Shown here piece by piece: positions 1 through 11,347 of a stretch of DNA of 64,000 nt. A model generated the notes under the pieces. That model had not been told where the DNA came from, searched no databases, and saw only the letters and a program-made list of their open reading frames with translations. The stretch is from Arachis hypogaea. Its lineage: Eukaryota; Streptophyta; Magnoliopsida; Fabales; Fabaceae. The translations under genes and the position numbers were made by a program. The stretch spans positions 91,588,693 through 91,652,692 of the forward strand of contig NC_092045.1 of the NCBI RefSeq assembly GCF_003086295.3, given 5' to 3'. The stretch's first letter is position 1; every line of letters begins with the position of its first letter.

Positions 1-2932
1 TGTTCACATCCCAGTTTCCTGAAACATCAAGGAAGTCCATAAGAGAACTAGATGTATCAAAAGGAGAGTTATTTACCTGTGTAACATATTGTTCCAGCTT
101 GCCCAAGTTAGGGACCCAATTATGCTTCCAAAAACTGATTTCAGTGCCATCTCCTATCCTCCAAATATGGTTTTGCATGATATCGGGCCATGCCTTACAA
201 ACTCCCTTCCAAATGTTAGAGCTCTTTGGTTTTCTATCCACGATAGGAATAATATCGTTCCCGGCTTTATACTTAGAACGAAGCACTCTAGCCCATAAGG
301 AGTTTCTCTTCTCCACCAGGCCCCATCCAGCTTTCATCAGGAATGCATGGTTCATCAAACTTGCATGCCTAATGCCAAGTCCACCCGCTTTTTTGGGAAG
401 GCAGACTCTTTGCCAGTCTATGAGATGAATTTTCTTTGATTGTTCTGTATCACCCCAGAGAAAGCTCCTGCATTTACGGTCAATGGCATTACAAGTAGAC
501 ACAGGTAATAGTGCAGTTTGCATAGTATAAAGAGGAATAGAAGAAAGGACAGATTTCACCAGAGTTGTCCTCCCAGCTAACGACAAGGAAGAGGCTTTCC
601 AAGAGTTGAGTCTGGAGTTAAGCTTGTTGATAATATCATCATAAGTGCGCTTAGATACTTTGGAATGCAAGAGAGGAACTCCTAGGTACTTCCCAAGGTT
701 ATCCGTCCTTGCAAACTGGAGGGTTTCACTGATCTCAGTTCTGACTTGGTTACCCACATTCTTGGAAAAATAGACCCGAGTCTTCTCATTATTAACTTTC
801 TGCCCCGAACTATCACAGAACGCCTTGAGACATCTCTTGATGATGTCAACTTGTTGGAGATTGGCTTCAGCAAAAAGAATAAGATCGTCCGCAAAGCACA
901 AATGGGAAAGACTAGGACCATTTCTATTTAGTTTGATAGGTTTCCAGAAGCCATGGTCAACTGCAGCACTGATAAGCTGTGAGAGACGCTCCATGCACAA
1001 AACAAAAATGTATGGTGAAATAGGATCTCCTTGACGGATGCCTCTGGACGGCTTAAATTCATCCAATTCCTCCCCGTTCCACAGGATTCGCATCCTAGCC
1101 GTAGAAATGCATGACATGATAAGGTTGGTAACCTGATCAGGGAACCCAATATCTTCAAGAGTCTCTTGCACAAAACTCCACTTCACTCTATCATATGCCT
1201 TTTCTAAATCAATTTTAATAGCCATCCAACTTTTCGGTCCTTTCTTAGTTCTCATAGAATGTATGACTTCCTGAGCAATAATAATGTTGTCGGAGCTATG
1301 CCTACCCGGGACAAAACTGCATTGCGTAGGCTTCACCAGCTTTCCCATAAGATTTCTAATCCGATTCGCCAAGACTTTGGTAACAACTTTATATGAGACG
1401 TTACACAAACTTATCGGTCTCATCTGCTTGAGGCTTATGATAGGTTCCACTTTAGGAATAAGGGTGATAAGAGTCTCGTTAATCTCATGAATTCTCTGAG
1501 GTTCTGCGTAGATGCACTGAATAAGGTTGCAAAGATCAGGCCCAACTCTATCCCACTGATTCTGATAGAAAACTGCTTGTAAACCATCTCTTCCAGGAGC
1601 TTTGAAGCTCCCCATAGCAAAAACAGCCTCTTTTATCTCCTGAACAGAGATACTTCCCCCTATTATGTTATGGTCAGCCATACTTAAACAGGGAAAAGCA
1701 TTATTAAGAACAAAGGGAACAGCAGGTAGAGAGTCTGTATAGAGGTCTGAGTAAAAAGAGAGAGCCATACTTTCGAGTACATTTTTATCAGTAACTAGAT
1801 TACTTCTAGAGTCTTGCAAAGAGTGGATTTTATTTTTTCGTCTCCTCACCATAGTTGAACCATGAAAATACCTGGTATTCCTATCACCAAACTCGACCCA
1901 TTTGCATCTTGATTTCTGGTACCAAAGAATTTCTTCTTGTGTCAACACTTCCTCGTATTCCTTCCAAAGCTGCACTTGAAGATCCTCAAGGAAAGAGTTG
2001 CTGCCCTGCATTAAGCTATTTGTGATTCCCTGAAGTCTCCGCAGGATTCTGCTTTTACGTTTCCAAATGTCACCAAAAACATTATAGTTCCAGTTCTTCA
2101 GGGAGTTCTTGAAATTTGCTAGGCCTTCTGACCAAGAACTCTCCATACGCCAAGATTGATGAATCAGATTATTGAAATCAGGATGCGAAAGCCAAGCCGC
2201 AAGAAACCTAAACGGCCTTCTTCCTCTATTCAGATTTGGACGCATAGCAAGGTTGAGACATAAAGGGGAGTGATCCGACTTGAGAAGAGGAAGGTGTTTG
2301 ACATGTGCCTCAGGAAAGGTAAGTTGCCAATTAAGATTACTCAGACCTCTATCTAATCTTTTCACAAGATTGCCTCTCTTCCAAGTGAAAGGCCAGCCAA
2401 TAAAGCCTAAGTCAATAAGGCCACAATCAGACACACATTCTTGAAAATCACTGCAAGCACCCGAATTCACTCTATTAGATCCTCCTTGCCTTTCGTGATC
2501 ATGGAGTAAGGCATTGAAGTCTCCCAAGAGGCACCAAGGGAAATGAATGTTCTCAGCTAAGGATCAAATTTTGCTCCACAGCGCTCTCCTATTAACCCGT
2601 TGCGGACTCCCATAACAAGCAGAAAGCAACCAAAAATCAGAGTTGTTGCTAGAGACTTTAAGGTGAACTAATTGATTATTATGTTCCAAAACACAAACAT
2701 TCTAGATACTATCATCCCAAAGACACCATATGCCCCCAGAGTGACCAGTGGCTTCCACAACGAAGGACCCATTCAATCCAATCTTATCTCTGATGTTCTT
2801 CCCTTTAATACCGCTCACATGAGTTTCGAGCAAAATAATGAAACTAGCAGAGTATTCTTTAGACATATCTCGAATAAGAGAGTGGAACGACTTACTCCTC
2901 GCTCCCCGGCAGTTCCAACAGATAATATTCAT
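1..2932 (-). pseudogene. LINE ORF2: endonuclease + reverse transcriptase, partial
   Basis: The frame starts at the ATG whose first base is 2932 (N-terminus MNIICWNCRGA, the conserved start of the AP-type endonuclease) and stays open to the window edge except for two in-frame stops: TAG at 2702-2704 and TGA at 2564-2566. Endonuclease landmarks are WNCRG, LLETH and GDFNA. The reverse transcriptase region shows IKIDLEKAYDRV, GIRQGDPISPY and the catalytic CFADDLILF (FADD at 884-895). About 975 codons are in view; plant LINE ORF2 proteins usually exceed 1,200, so the C-terminus is missing only because the window ends. Product role: nicking target DNA and target-primed reverse transcription of the LINE RNA. 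Stops suggest this copy is inactive, but only just. Confidence 0.88.
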
Positions 2933-3107
2933 TAAGAATAAAAATAAAAGAGGGGTCACAGAGGACCAAACTCACAGCTGGGGAGATATCCCCTGCACCC
3001 GAATAACATTGCCTAAGGAAGAATTCCCATCTTTAGTCAAAATAGATTCCTTATCAACACTAGCACTCACTGCCATGTTTGAAGATGACGCCACCCCGGT
3101 CTCTGGG

Positions 3108-4868
3108 TCAGGGCTTCAATAAAGGGGTGAAATTTTGGGTTTGAGTAAGAAATCTATTTTTTACCACATGTGCTTCAAGCAAAGATGGACTCCTTCTAGA
3201 TATCTCAAAAGCCTCTCTCTGTTCATCTTGAAGATGCCTCATGTGTTCTAGCATCACCATCTCCATGGCCGCCATCTCTTGTTTCTTCTCTGCATGAGTC
3301 ACCGTTTCGGGAAGCCCCTCTTTAGGAAATTCCACAATGTTTCCCTTCTTTGGTTCTTTTGATTTAGGTGGGTCTTGATCCATGGATTTGGACTTCAGTT
3401 TGTTTCCTTTCTCAGTGGGCCTAGGCCCAATTGCCACATGATTTTGTTTTCTAATTCCTTGTGGATTTTTGCTAGCTCCCTGTTTAAGAACTTTCTTATA
3501 TATGGGTTGGGATTTTTCAAAAGAATTTTGGGCCTTAGCTACATGGAGCCCATCTTGTGATAAAGGAGTTTGCCTATCCATAGTTTCTTGAATTTTATGC
3601 ATGTTTGTGCCACCAGGTTCCTCTTCATAGAGGATATTATAGCGAGAGCCACTCCCCTCCTCATGATTAACATGATCCACACCAATATCATCACCGCCAG
3701 ATATTCCGCCTTTAACATTTGAATGGACCGTTCCTCCTTTTCCGTACGTGATTGGTGGTTTTTTCTTCCTGATTTGCCGCCGCACCAACATCCAAGGGCC
3801 AAAATCTGGTGAGCTTTGATTTGCCCAAGCTTCATGTTGCCTTCCGGATTCCACGGACTTGCCTATTTGGTCACTAGTATCTCCACTTTCCTTATTAGTT
3901 CCCTGTTGATCCCCGGTGCACTCCGATCCCCGGTGCTCAGCGGACTCCACCACTGTTTCATTACACTGGTCCATTCTATGCCCATATCGACCGCACGAAA
4001 AGCAAATTTGGTAAAGTCCTTCGTATTCAATATTCAATTCACTACCAAGCACCGAGATACGTGGAACAAGTTTCTTAGCAAGATCGATTTCCACACATAT
4101 CCGAGCAAATCTTCCTCTTGAGTGGATGGAAGTATTACGATCAATTTTAAGCATATGGCCAATAGCCGATCCTACTCGCCATAAAAAACGGTGATTGTAG
4201 AGTTCAATTGGCAGATTTGGAATACGAACCCAAACCGCAATCTTCCTAACATGGTGCTCTGACTTCAGGAAGAAAGGTCTCCAGCGTTGCACAATGAGAT
4301 AGTGTCCGGCAATCATCCAAGGTCCCTCCAAAAGCGCGTGTGAGTAGTTTTCCTCATCTGAAAAATGAACAAGAAAATAGTCACGATCCATATCGATAAC
4401 ATGTATCGTACCTTTCTTTACCCAATCTCTTTTGAGACGTTGCTCTAGGAATGCCAATCCCACACGCTTGCCTAAGACTTTTATGATAAGAGCATTCCGC
4501 CACGGTTTACACCAGTCCTCGAACTCTTCCTTCGATACCGGAATGGTGGGGCACGGATCAAAAGGCCTGTCTTCCAGATCGTCCTTATCGGTATCCTTAT
4601 ACCAACGATCTTCCGGATCTGGAGACTCTTCATCAATGTCATCCATATTCATGCTTTCATCTTCAGGAACCATGCCTGGCGATTTAAGAAGAGAATCCTT
4701 ATAAGTGGCTTTTGGTTTATTCTCGATATCGGCCTGATCTTGCACAACGATATCCATGCAGTCACTGGATTGATTCAAGTCAACTTCTTCACGCGTTTTG
4801 ACTTTTTTAGTGCTTCGCTCTTTCATATCTTCTTTCTGGGAGAAAACCCTAGCAGAGCCTCCTTTCAT
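3108..4868 (-). CDS. LINE ORF1: DUF4283 / CCHC zinc-knuckle protein
   Basis: Intact 586-aa reading frame. The acidic N-terminus (many D/E up to about residue 110) is followed by a DUF4283-like domain (about residues 115-265, with WRNALIIKVLGKRVG, WMIAGHYLIVQRWRP and WVRIPNLPIELYN). Then comes a CX2CX4HX4C knuckle, CFSCGRYGHRMDQC, at about residues 285-300. The remainder is low-complexity, basic and probably disordered. This is the standard ORF1 of plant LINEs, thought to bind the element RNA. It lies about 175 bp upstream of ORF2 on the same strand. The start is the first ATG of the frame. Confidence 0.85.
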   Translation of the reverse strand: MKGGSARVFSQKEDMKERSTKKVKTREEVDLNQSSDCMDIVVQDQADIENKPKATYKDSLLKSPGMVPEDESMNMDDIDEESPDPEDRWYKDTDKDDLEDRPFDPCPTIPVSKEEFEDWCKPWRNALIIKVLGKRVGLAFLEQRLKRDWVKKGTIHVIDMDRDYFLVHFSDEENYSHALLEGPWMIAGHYLIVQRWRPFFLKSEHHVRKIAVWVRIPNLPIELYNHRFLWRVGSAIGHMLKIDRNTSIHSRGRFARICVEIDLAKKLVPRISVLGSELNIEYEGLYQICFSCGRYGHRMDQCNETVVESAEHRGSECTGDQQGTNKESGDTSDQIGKSVESGRQHEAWANQSSPDFGPWMLVRRQIRKKKPPITYGKGGTVHSNVKGGISGGDDIGVDHVNHEEGSGSRYNILYEEEPGGTNMHKIQETMDRQTPLSQDGLHVAKAQNSFEKSQPIYKKVLKQGASKNPQGIRKQNHVAIGPRPTEKGNKLKSKSMDQDPPKSKEPKKGNIVEFPKEGLPETVTHAEKKQEMAAMEMVMLEHMRHLQDEQREAFEISRRSPSLLEAHVVKNRFLTQTQNFTPLLKP

Positions 4869-7459
4869 ATCTTTTTTAGTAGATATACTCCTAAATCCTA
4901 AATTTAAAATGGTGTTCCCTAATGTTTAAATCGTCTTATTTAAGTATCTAACATTTTAAAACAAAGTGGGAGACAAAAAATTAAAACAAGAATGAAACTC
5001 TAATTTAATTTATACAAAGGATAAAATTGGAATTAATTAATTGAAATGAGGATATTTTAGGTATAAAATGTTATTAAAATTTCAGTCTCCATCTTTAAAA
5101 ATTTTAGTCCGCTGTGTCCCTACTTTTTGGAGGTACTGAAATACTGAAATTTTAGGGATAGAGACAGAAATTTTAGTACCAGTCTTTGAACCAACAAATA
5201 TGACTAAGAGACAGAAACTCAGTATCATGTTTGTTAGTTCAGAGACTCAGTATCATGTTTGAAACTCCTTTATATTATCAATATTGTAATGTTTGGAGTT
5301 TTGAAACTCCCCTCAGGTATGATGTGTAATTCGACAGAGATATGTGTTAAGTTCTCAAGGTATGATGTGTAATTCGACAGAGAGGGATAGGAAGCACATG
5401 GTACAATTTTTTTAATCTTGGAGATTTTTATAGTGCAATTAAAATTTCGGTGATTTTTTTCGGTGCAAGCGGTCAATTTTAATTATCACTTTAGAGTTTA
5501 ACTGAGTTTATGTCGTAATATTTTCTCTTATGTTGCAAATAGTTGGTGTTTTTTATCTTGAAGCAGTTGGTATTTAATCCATGGCCTAACTATTGGCACA
5601 CTCTTCGCTCAAAGATAAAGTCTCTATATTATATTTAGTGGGAAGTATATAAGAATGAATTATATGTCAATATCCTATTTAGTTGAAGATAAATATAAAA
5701 ATTGAAATAAACAAAATTACTAAAATATCTTTACTAATAAAAAAATTAAAATTAGAATAAAATTCCCATTAGGTCATCCCACACATTGGAAACAAAAGAA
5801 ACAAAGAGACAGTAGAGACTGAACGGAAAGATATGGAAGAAGAGGAAGGAAAGAGAGGAGGAGAGGGAGAGACATGGAAGAAGAGGAAGGAAAGAGAGGA
5901 GGAGAGGGAGAGACGAAACCGATGGTAGAGGTGTTCGTGCAGTTTGGACCGGTTTTTCAGTATAGAATTTACAGATGAAAAATAGAATACCTGATAGCAC
6001 ATATTTTGCTTAGTATATCATTTTTGTACAGTGAAATCATATTAGATCATACATACAAGTGTTGATATCATTTAGTTCAAGGTGTTGGATTTTAGATCCT
6101 CCAATTTCATAGGAAAATTTTAAGAAGGATCTAAACTTTATCATGGATTTTATATATCTAACAATATTATAATAGCAATCTTATTTTTTATTAGAGCACC
6201 TACAATGGTGAGTTCCTCTTTTACTTTTTTCTGACACATAGAAACTCTAACCATTGGAGGAAAGAAGAAATGAGTTCTTGCACGGGTCTCAAGGTGAGGG
6301 AGTCCCTCTAAATATGGACTCAAATTAATCAATAATAATTTGCCATTTGACAAGTTATTTTAAAAAAAATAATAATATAAAATCTGAAATAATTAAATAA
6401 TTATATTAAATAATAAAATAATAATTAAATTAGTAATAATTATAATAAAAATTATATTAAATAATTATATTTTTATTTAATTAATAATTTATATTAATTA
6501 TTTAAATAATAATTAATTAAATTAAATAATTAAATTTTTATTTAATTAATGATTTATATTAATTGTTTATATCATAATTAATATTGAATATTATTTATAT
6601 TATTATATTAAATTATAATTAATTAAATTTACTTACATTAAAAAGTAAATTTAATTTTTACACCTTACAAAATAATTCTTAGTTGAGTTAGTTATTTTTA
6701 TTTTTAAAATTTAAAATGCTAACGATATTATTAAAATTAGCCGTTGTAAACACAAAATTATAAATTAGTGTAATCCCGAATTATATATTGTGTATTATTG
6801 TTATATATGAATTTATTTAATATTAATATCTTTTAATAGTGAATTATTTTTAAATTTATAAATTTAAATAATATTATTAAAAAAATCAATTACATTAATT
6901 TTAAGTATTTTAATTAATTAATTAAGTGGGACCAACTAAAGTTAGTTCCTCCTAATGGAGAAGAAAGAGATGCTTTGAGTTCCTATTTACCGTTTATGAT
7001 GCAAAAGCTGATATGGAGTTATTTTTTATCACAAGTGGACTATAGATAGGGACTGAGATGAATTCCCTACTGAAGATGGTCTTAGTGTTTTGCTCAAGCT
7101 TCAAATTATTAGATGTCATATTGGGTTTTTTGCCTCTCTTGGATTTTTCAAAGGAAAACGAAGATGGTCGTTAAATATATATATACTATCGTATACTAAT
7201 TTGGTATAACTACACAAGACTTCACAGAAAAGGACTTAATCTTAATATTTTTGATAGAAAAATGATAAACAATTAAAAATATTTTCCTGAATTCCTGTAA
7301 TAATAAATGTTGATTGGCACATAGTTTTCTTTTTCTGTTTTTTCCTTAAAAAAATCAAGTATTAATGTGTGTTTGGTAAAATTTATTAATAAGGCATTTG
7401 TATTTAATTTTCAATTAAGGAAAATATGAAACAATTCCATACTAAATTTTTGTTAAGCA
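4869..7459. other. AT-rich non-coding stretch
   Basis: No gene found. Very AT-rich between about 6,360 and 6,930. Contains the 41-bp tandem duplication at 5833-5914. Short frames here have no recognisable product. Confidence 0.6.
5833..5914. repeat. 41-bp purine-rich tandem duplication, 2 copies
   Basis: Two identical adjacent 41-bp copies (5833-5873 and 5874-5914) starting ATGGAAGAAGAGG, almost pure purine on the plus strand. Seen directly. Confidence 0.9.
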
Positions 7460-9040
7460 AAACTTTGGGTAAATCACAGATATAAATCGAGTGGAGGCAT
7501 ATATTACATAATTTTATCAAATTCAAAAACGTTACAAAGATCTACAGAAGGATAATTTTATGTAGTTCGAATGATACTCATTCGAATTACACAAACCAAG
7601 AGTAATTCAAAAAATCAAATTCGAATTACAAGTGATCAACATAAATAGAATTGGATCCATTCGAATTATGGATGCATGAATTCCAAAGGTAATTCGAATC
7701 ACCTTGATTCGAACAACATACACGTTTTGTGATATAATTTGTAATATTTTTCTACTTATTCTTTTATTAAAAAATTAATAATTTATTAAAAAAATTTATA
7801 ATTTAAAAATTAAAAAATTTTATTAAAAAAATTAATAATTTAAAAATTAAAAAATATATTTTATTCCATGCATTAAAAAAAGCTAACAAAATATTTAATC
7901 ATGAGACTTTTCCAAAATATTTGAGTTATCAATTCGAATTCCATAAAATATTCTTCTACCCATTCTTAATAGCTCATGAATATGTTTTAATAAATTTATT
8001 TAAATTACACAACAAAAAAATATTTTATTCTATGCAAAATAATTTAAAAAAATGGCTTAAAAGATGCTAGGAGTACTATAAAAGTTTGTAATGTTTTAGT
8101 GACTTAGGTAAATACATGCATATATTCAAATTTTAAATAAAATACTCTACATAGTCAATAATAATTTAGAAATTAAAAAAAAAAATATTTTTATCATGTA
8201 TTTACTTAAGTCACTGGAATATTACAAATTTTTATAGTACTCCTAACATCTTTTAAGCAATTTCTTATAAATTATTTTGTATGGAATAAAATATATTTTT
8301 TAATTATTTTGCATGGAATAAAATATTTTCTTTAATTTTTAAATTATTATTGACTATATAGAGTATTTTATTCAAAATTTGAGTACATCTATGTATTTAC
8401 CTAAGTCACTAGAATATTACAAATTTTTATAGTACTCCTAACATCTTTTAAGCAATTTTTTTAAATTATTTTGCATAGAATAAAATATTTTTTCGTGGTA
8501 TAATTTAAATAAATTTATAAAAAAAGTTTTATTAAAAAATATTCATAAGCTATCAAAAATGGACAGAATAGTATTGTATGGAATTTGAATTGATAGCTCA
8601 TTAATATTTTAAAGAAGTTTCGTAATTAAATATTGTTAGGCTTTTTCTAATGCATGGAATAAAATATTTTTTAATTTTTAAATTATTAATATTTTTTAAT
8701 AATTTTATTAAATAAATTATTAATTTTTTAATAAAAAATGGGTAGAAGAGTATTGTAAATTATATCAAAAGATGTGTTTAGTTCAAATCAAGGTGATTCG
8801 AATTACCCATGTAATTCATACATACATAATTCGAATTGGTCAAATTCGATTTATATTGATCACTTGTAATTCGAATGTGATGGATTCGAATTACTCTTGG
8901 TTTGTGTAATTCGAATGAATCTCATTCAAACTACATGAAATTGTCCTTCTGATGAATTCTTGTAGCGTTTTTGAATTTGGTAGAATTATGTAATATATGC
9001 CTCCATTTGGTTTATATCTGTCATTTACTCCAAAACTTTT
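7460..9040. mobile_element. Giant hairpin (foldback-type) non-autonomous element
   Basis: The left arm (about 7460-8175) and right arm (about 8325-9040) are inverted copies of each other along almost the whole length. Matching landmarks are GGAGGCATATATTACATAAT at about 7493 versus its complement near 8990, and the TAATTCGAATTACTCTTGG blocks at about 7570-7720 and 8770-8920. The middle pair is AGGAGTACTATAAAA (about 8070) and its complement (about 8430). An extra copy of part of the right arm (8197-8261, resembling 8391-8455) fills the loop. There is no coding capacity; short frames inside are shadows. Outer ends are near AACTTTGGGTAAAT and its complement. I found no clear target duplication, so the superfamily is open (MULE-like or foldback). 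Confidence 0.8.
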
Positions 9041-9465
9041 TATGTGTCTCATATTAATAGAAGTAAGCAACTCCATAGGTCTGATTGTTAGAGAGAATTA
9101 TTGCCTTTTAATTTTGATTAGTCAGATAATGTAACTATTTTACCAACTTATTTAAGGGTTTTAATAACTAGTAGAGGGAGAGGATGATTGAGAGGAGAGA
9201 GAGAGAGGGGAGATCGGTATAATTTTGTAACACGTCTCATAAGAAATCCCTATAATAATATTAACATTACCAACCTCTAACACAGCATAATTAAATGTCA
9301 ATTTGATAGAGTGGCTACAACAGCCTTGTCGACATGAAGAATCTAATAGCTTAACAAAGGCTTCTAAAAAGTTATACTGCAGACTATGATTCATGTCAAA
9401 CTGGAGATAAAGTTGTGGCTACCAAAGTGCCAATCTCCCCTGTCAATAGAACCATTCCAGTTTCT

Positions 9466-10548
9466 TCATTCAGGTTTCTTCAAATTCAAACAGTTATCTG
9501 ACGCTCGTTTAAACAAATCCTGAACTTGATTTAATTCCTTCTCTAAAATCAAGAAGCAGGCAAGAATGTTAGCTAACAACCTTGATCAAATTATAGAGCT
9601 ATGCAAGTTTACCGAATAAATAAAAGAACAAGGAGAAAAAAATGCTAAAGTAGCTTGAAACCAGTTCATTATTCAAAATCGTTGCACTTGGAGAATCTTA
9701 TGTTATATAAATTGCACACATGGCTAACCATTCAAAACATCTTATTAGATAATAGATACTTCAATTCAAGATTAAACAGTTTTTCTAAATATGAGTATGA
9801 CCAAAATGTTGCTGTTCAATAAGGCCTCTAGTTAACAACTTTACTAGCTAGAGATCTCTCCTAATCATATCTTAGTAATCAACATTAATTTACATTTTAG
9901 TACGATCTGAATAGAAAATAAGCAGAAAACTCGGATGAAAAGATTGAAATTGGAGATAACCTGCAGCTTCGAGTTGCTTCTGTAGTTCTTGGCCTATAGC
10001 ATCATTCTCAGCCTGTAATGTGAAGTACAAATATAAGCAGAATCCCAATGTAAGAACTGATTCCCTCTTCAGATGAGGCTTTACATTATTAAGAACAGCA
10101 AAAACCCTAAAATAATAATTAAAAAAAAAGATGAGACTAAAAAGCAGTTAGGTTGACACCTGTAGGTCAGCAATCCTTTTAATCTGCGCTTCTTCACCTC
10201 CCTCGGATATTGGAAGTGCCGCAACTAATGCATCAAACTGCAGAAAAGATACCAAAAACGTTTCAAGATTATAAGGAAGATTAGGGCAGCAAAGAAAACA
10301 AGAAGTAAGGAACCCTGTGCTTTAGCTAAAATGGTGCATACCTGTTTAGCAGCCTTCACCAAACCAGCACTCATCAGCTTGGGCTGTTCAGAGAAGTTTG
10401 AGCCATCCTCCGTAGGATGAGGAGGTGGTTCAGGATAATGTGGTGAGAGCCGATTAGGAGGAGCATCCCTTTGCAAGGTCCCAATGGTATTGAAAGCAAG
10501 ATGTGCAATCAAATTAACTTGTTCTTGTAATTGAGAAATTATATCCAT
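9466..10548 (-). CDS. MED21: Mediator complex subunit 21
   Basis: MED21 is a small middle-module subunit of Mediator that pairs with MED7 and links RNA polymerase II to activators in the nucleus. Four coding exons on the minus strand: 10342-10548, 10160-10237, 9961-10012 and 9466-9542, each intron GT-AG. They join in phase to 137 aa, against about 139 in Arabidopsis. The N-terminus MDIISQLQEQVNLIAHLAF and QRDAPPNRLSPHYPEPP are near-invariant in plant MED21. Exon 2 gives FDALVAALPISEGGEEAQ; exons 3-4 form the C-terminal coiled coil and end LNLKKPE. The ATG at 10548 is chosen because family proteins start there; an upstream in-frame ATG at 10635 lies in the probable 5' UTR. No defect seen. Divergent from the exonuclease gene at 16354. 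Confidence 0.95.
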
Positions 10549-10898
10549 TAAAACTGAAAATTCCTGGAGCAAAAGTTGAGACCTGGCAGAATCGAGCAGA
10601 GACAACCACCCACGCTGCAGTGCAAGCAGCAACAACCACGCACAGCTCGATCACTCACTGGCGGAGGAGGGAGATGAGACGCAAGCACAAGACGCAGAGG
10701 ATACAGCGAGAGGCACGGCGACGGCGGCGAGCGTGCGGTGGCGGTGAATCGAGGTGAGCTGAGAGTAAGTGAGTGAGAGAGAGAGATGGGAGTGGGGTGG
10801 GTAGCTTCAGAACTAGGTTTTTTTTTTGTTAAAAATTAAAAACGTCAAACGACGTCGTTTAGGAGCGGGGATTTAAAAAAATCCGAACCGTTTTTTTG
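10549..10898 (-). promoter_or_regulatory. MED21 5' UTR and promoter remnant with ACGT palindrome
   Basis: About 350 bp remain between the MED21 ATG and the transposon nest. The part next to the ATG (10610-10790) is GC-richer and GA-rich on the plus strand, typical of a plant 5' UTR. A perfect 14-bp palindrome AAACGACGTCGTTT at 10847-10860 has an ACGT core (bZIP-type site by analogy). Transcription start not determined. Confidence 0.5.
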
Positions 10899-11347
10899 TA
10901 AGGTTCTGAGAACCAAACCCGATTATGGAACCGTTTTAACTACTAATTTATTAATTTATTAGTTCAACCCATAGTTGTCAAAATCAAACCGGTAATCAAA
11001 CCGATCAGATTACTGAATCACTGAGTCACTGGTTCAACCGACAAATCACTGGTTGAACCGGTGACTCGGTATTATATAAATAAAAAATAAAAATAGTAAA
11101 AAATTTAAAATTTTAATTTAAAATACATATTTTTACTAATATTTTAAAAATATCAAAATATTTTAAAATATTATAGACCAGAAATAATAGGTATTTTATT
11201 ATTTTTATTCTATTATAAATATTTTTATTTTGTTTTTATATTAAAATAACTATTATTTTTAAATTTCAACAATTTATTAATTAGTTTATATCTATTATAT
11301 TATTATATACTATAAGTATTTATTAAAAAATAATATTAATAGATAGA

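Larger units (their letters stand above)
1..4868 (-). mobile_element. LINE (non-LTR retrotransposon), 3' end beyond left edge
   Basis: A minus-strand non-LTR retrotransposon fills the left end. ORF1 (zinc-knuckle nucleic-acid binding protein) is followed by ORF2 (endonuclease then reverse transcriptase), the usual order of plant L1-type LINEs. The RNase H/zf-RVT part, 3' UTR and poly(A) tail would lie left of position 1, so target duplications cannot be checked. The 5' side stops close to the ORF1 start codon, so the 5' UTR is short or truncated. ORF1 is intact and ORF2 carries only two stops, so the insertion looks fairly young. Confidence 0.9.

Noticed and set aside
682..1620. Several minus- and plus-strand frames of 60-80 codons
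   Set aside because: They overlap the long ORF2 frame of the LINE in other phases and have no family similarity.
5752..6002. Ser/Leu/Phe-rich 80-codon frames
   Set aside because: Produced by the 41-bp purine-rich tandem duplication read on the complement.
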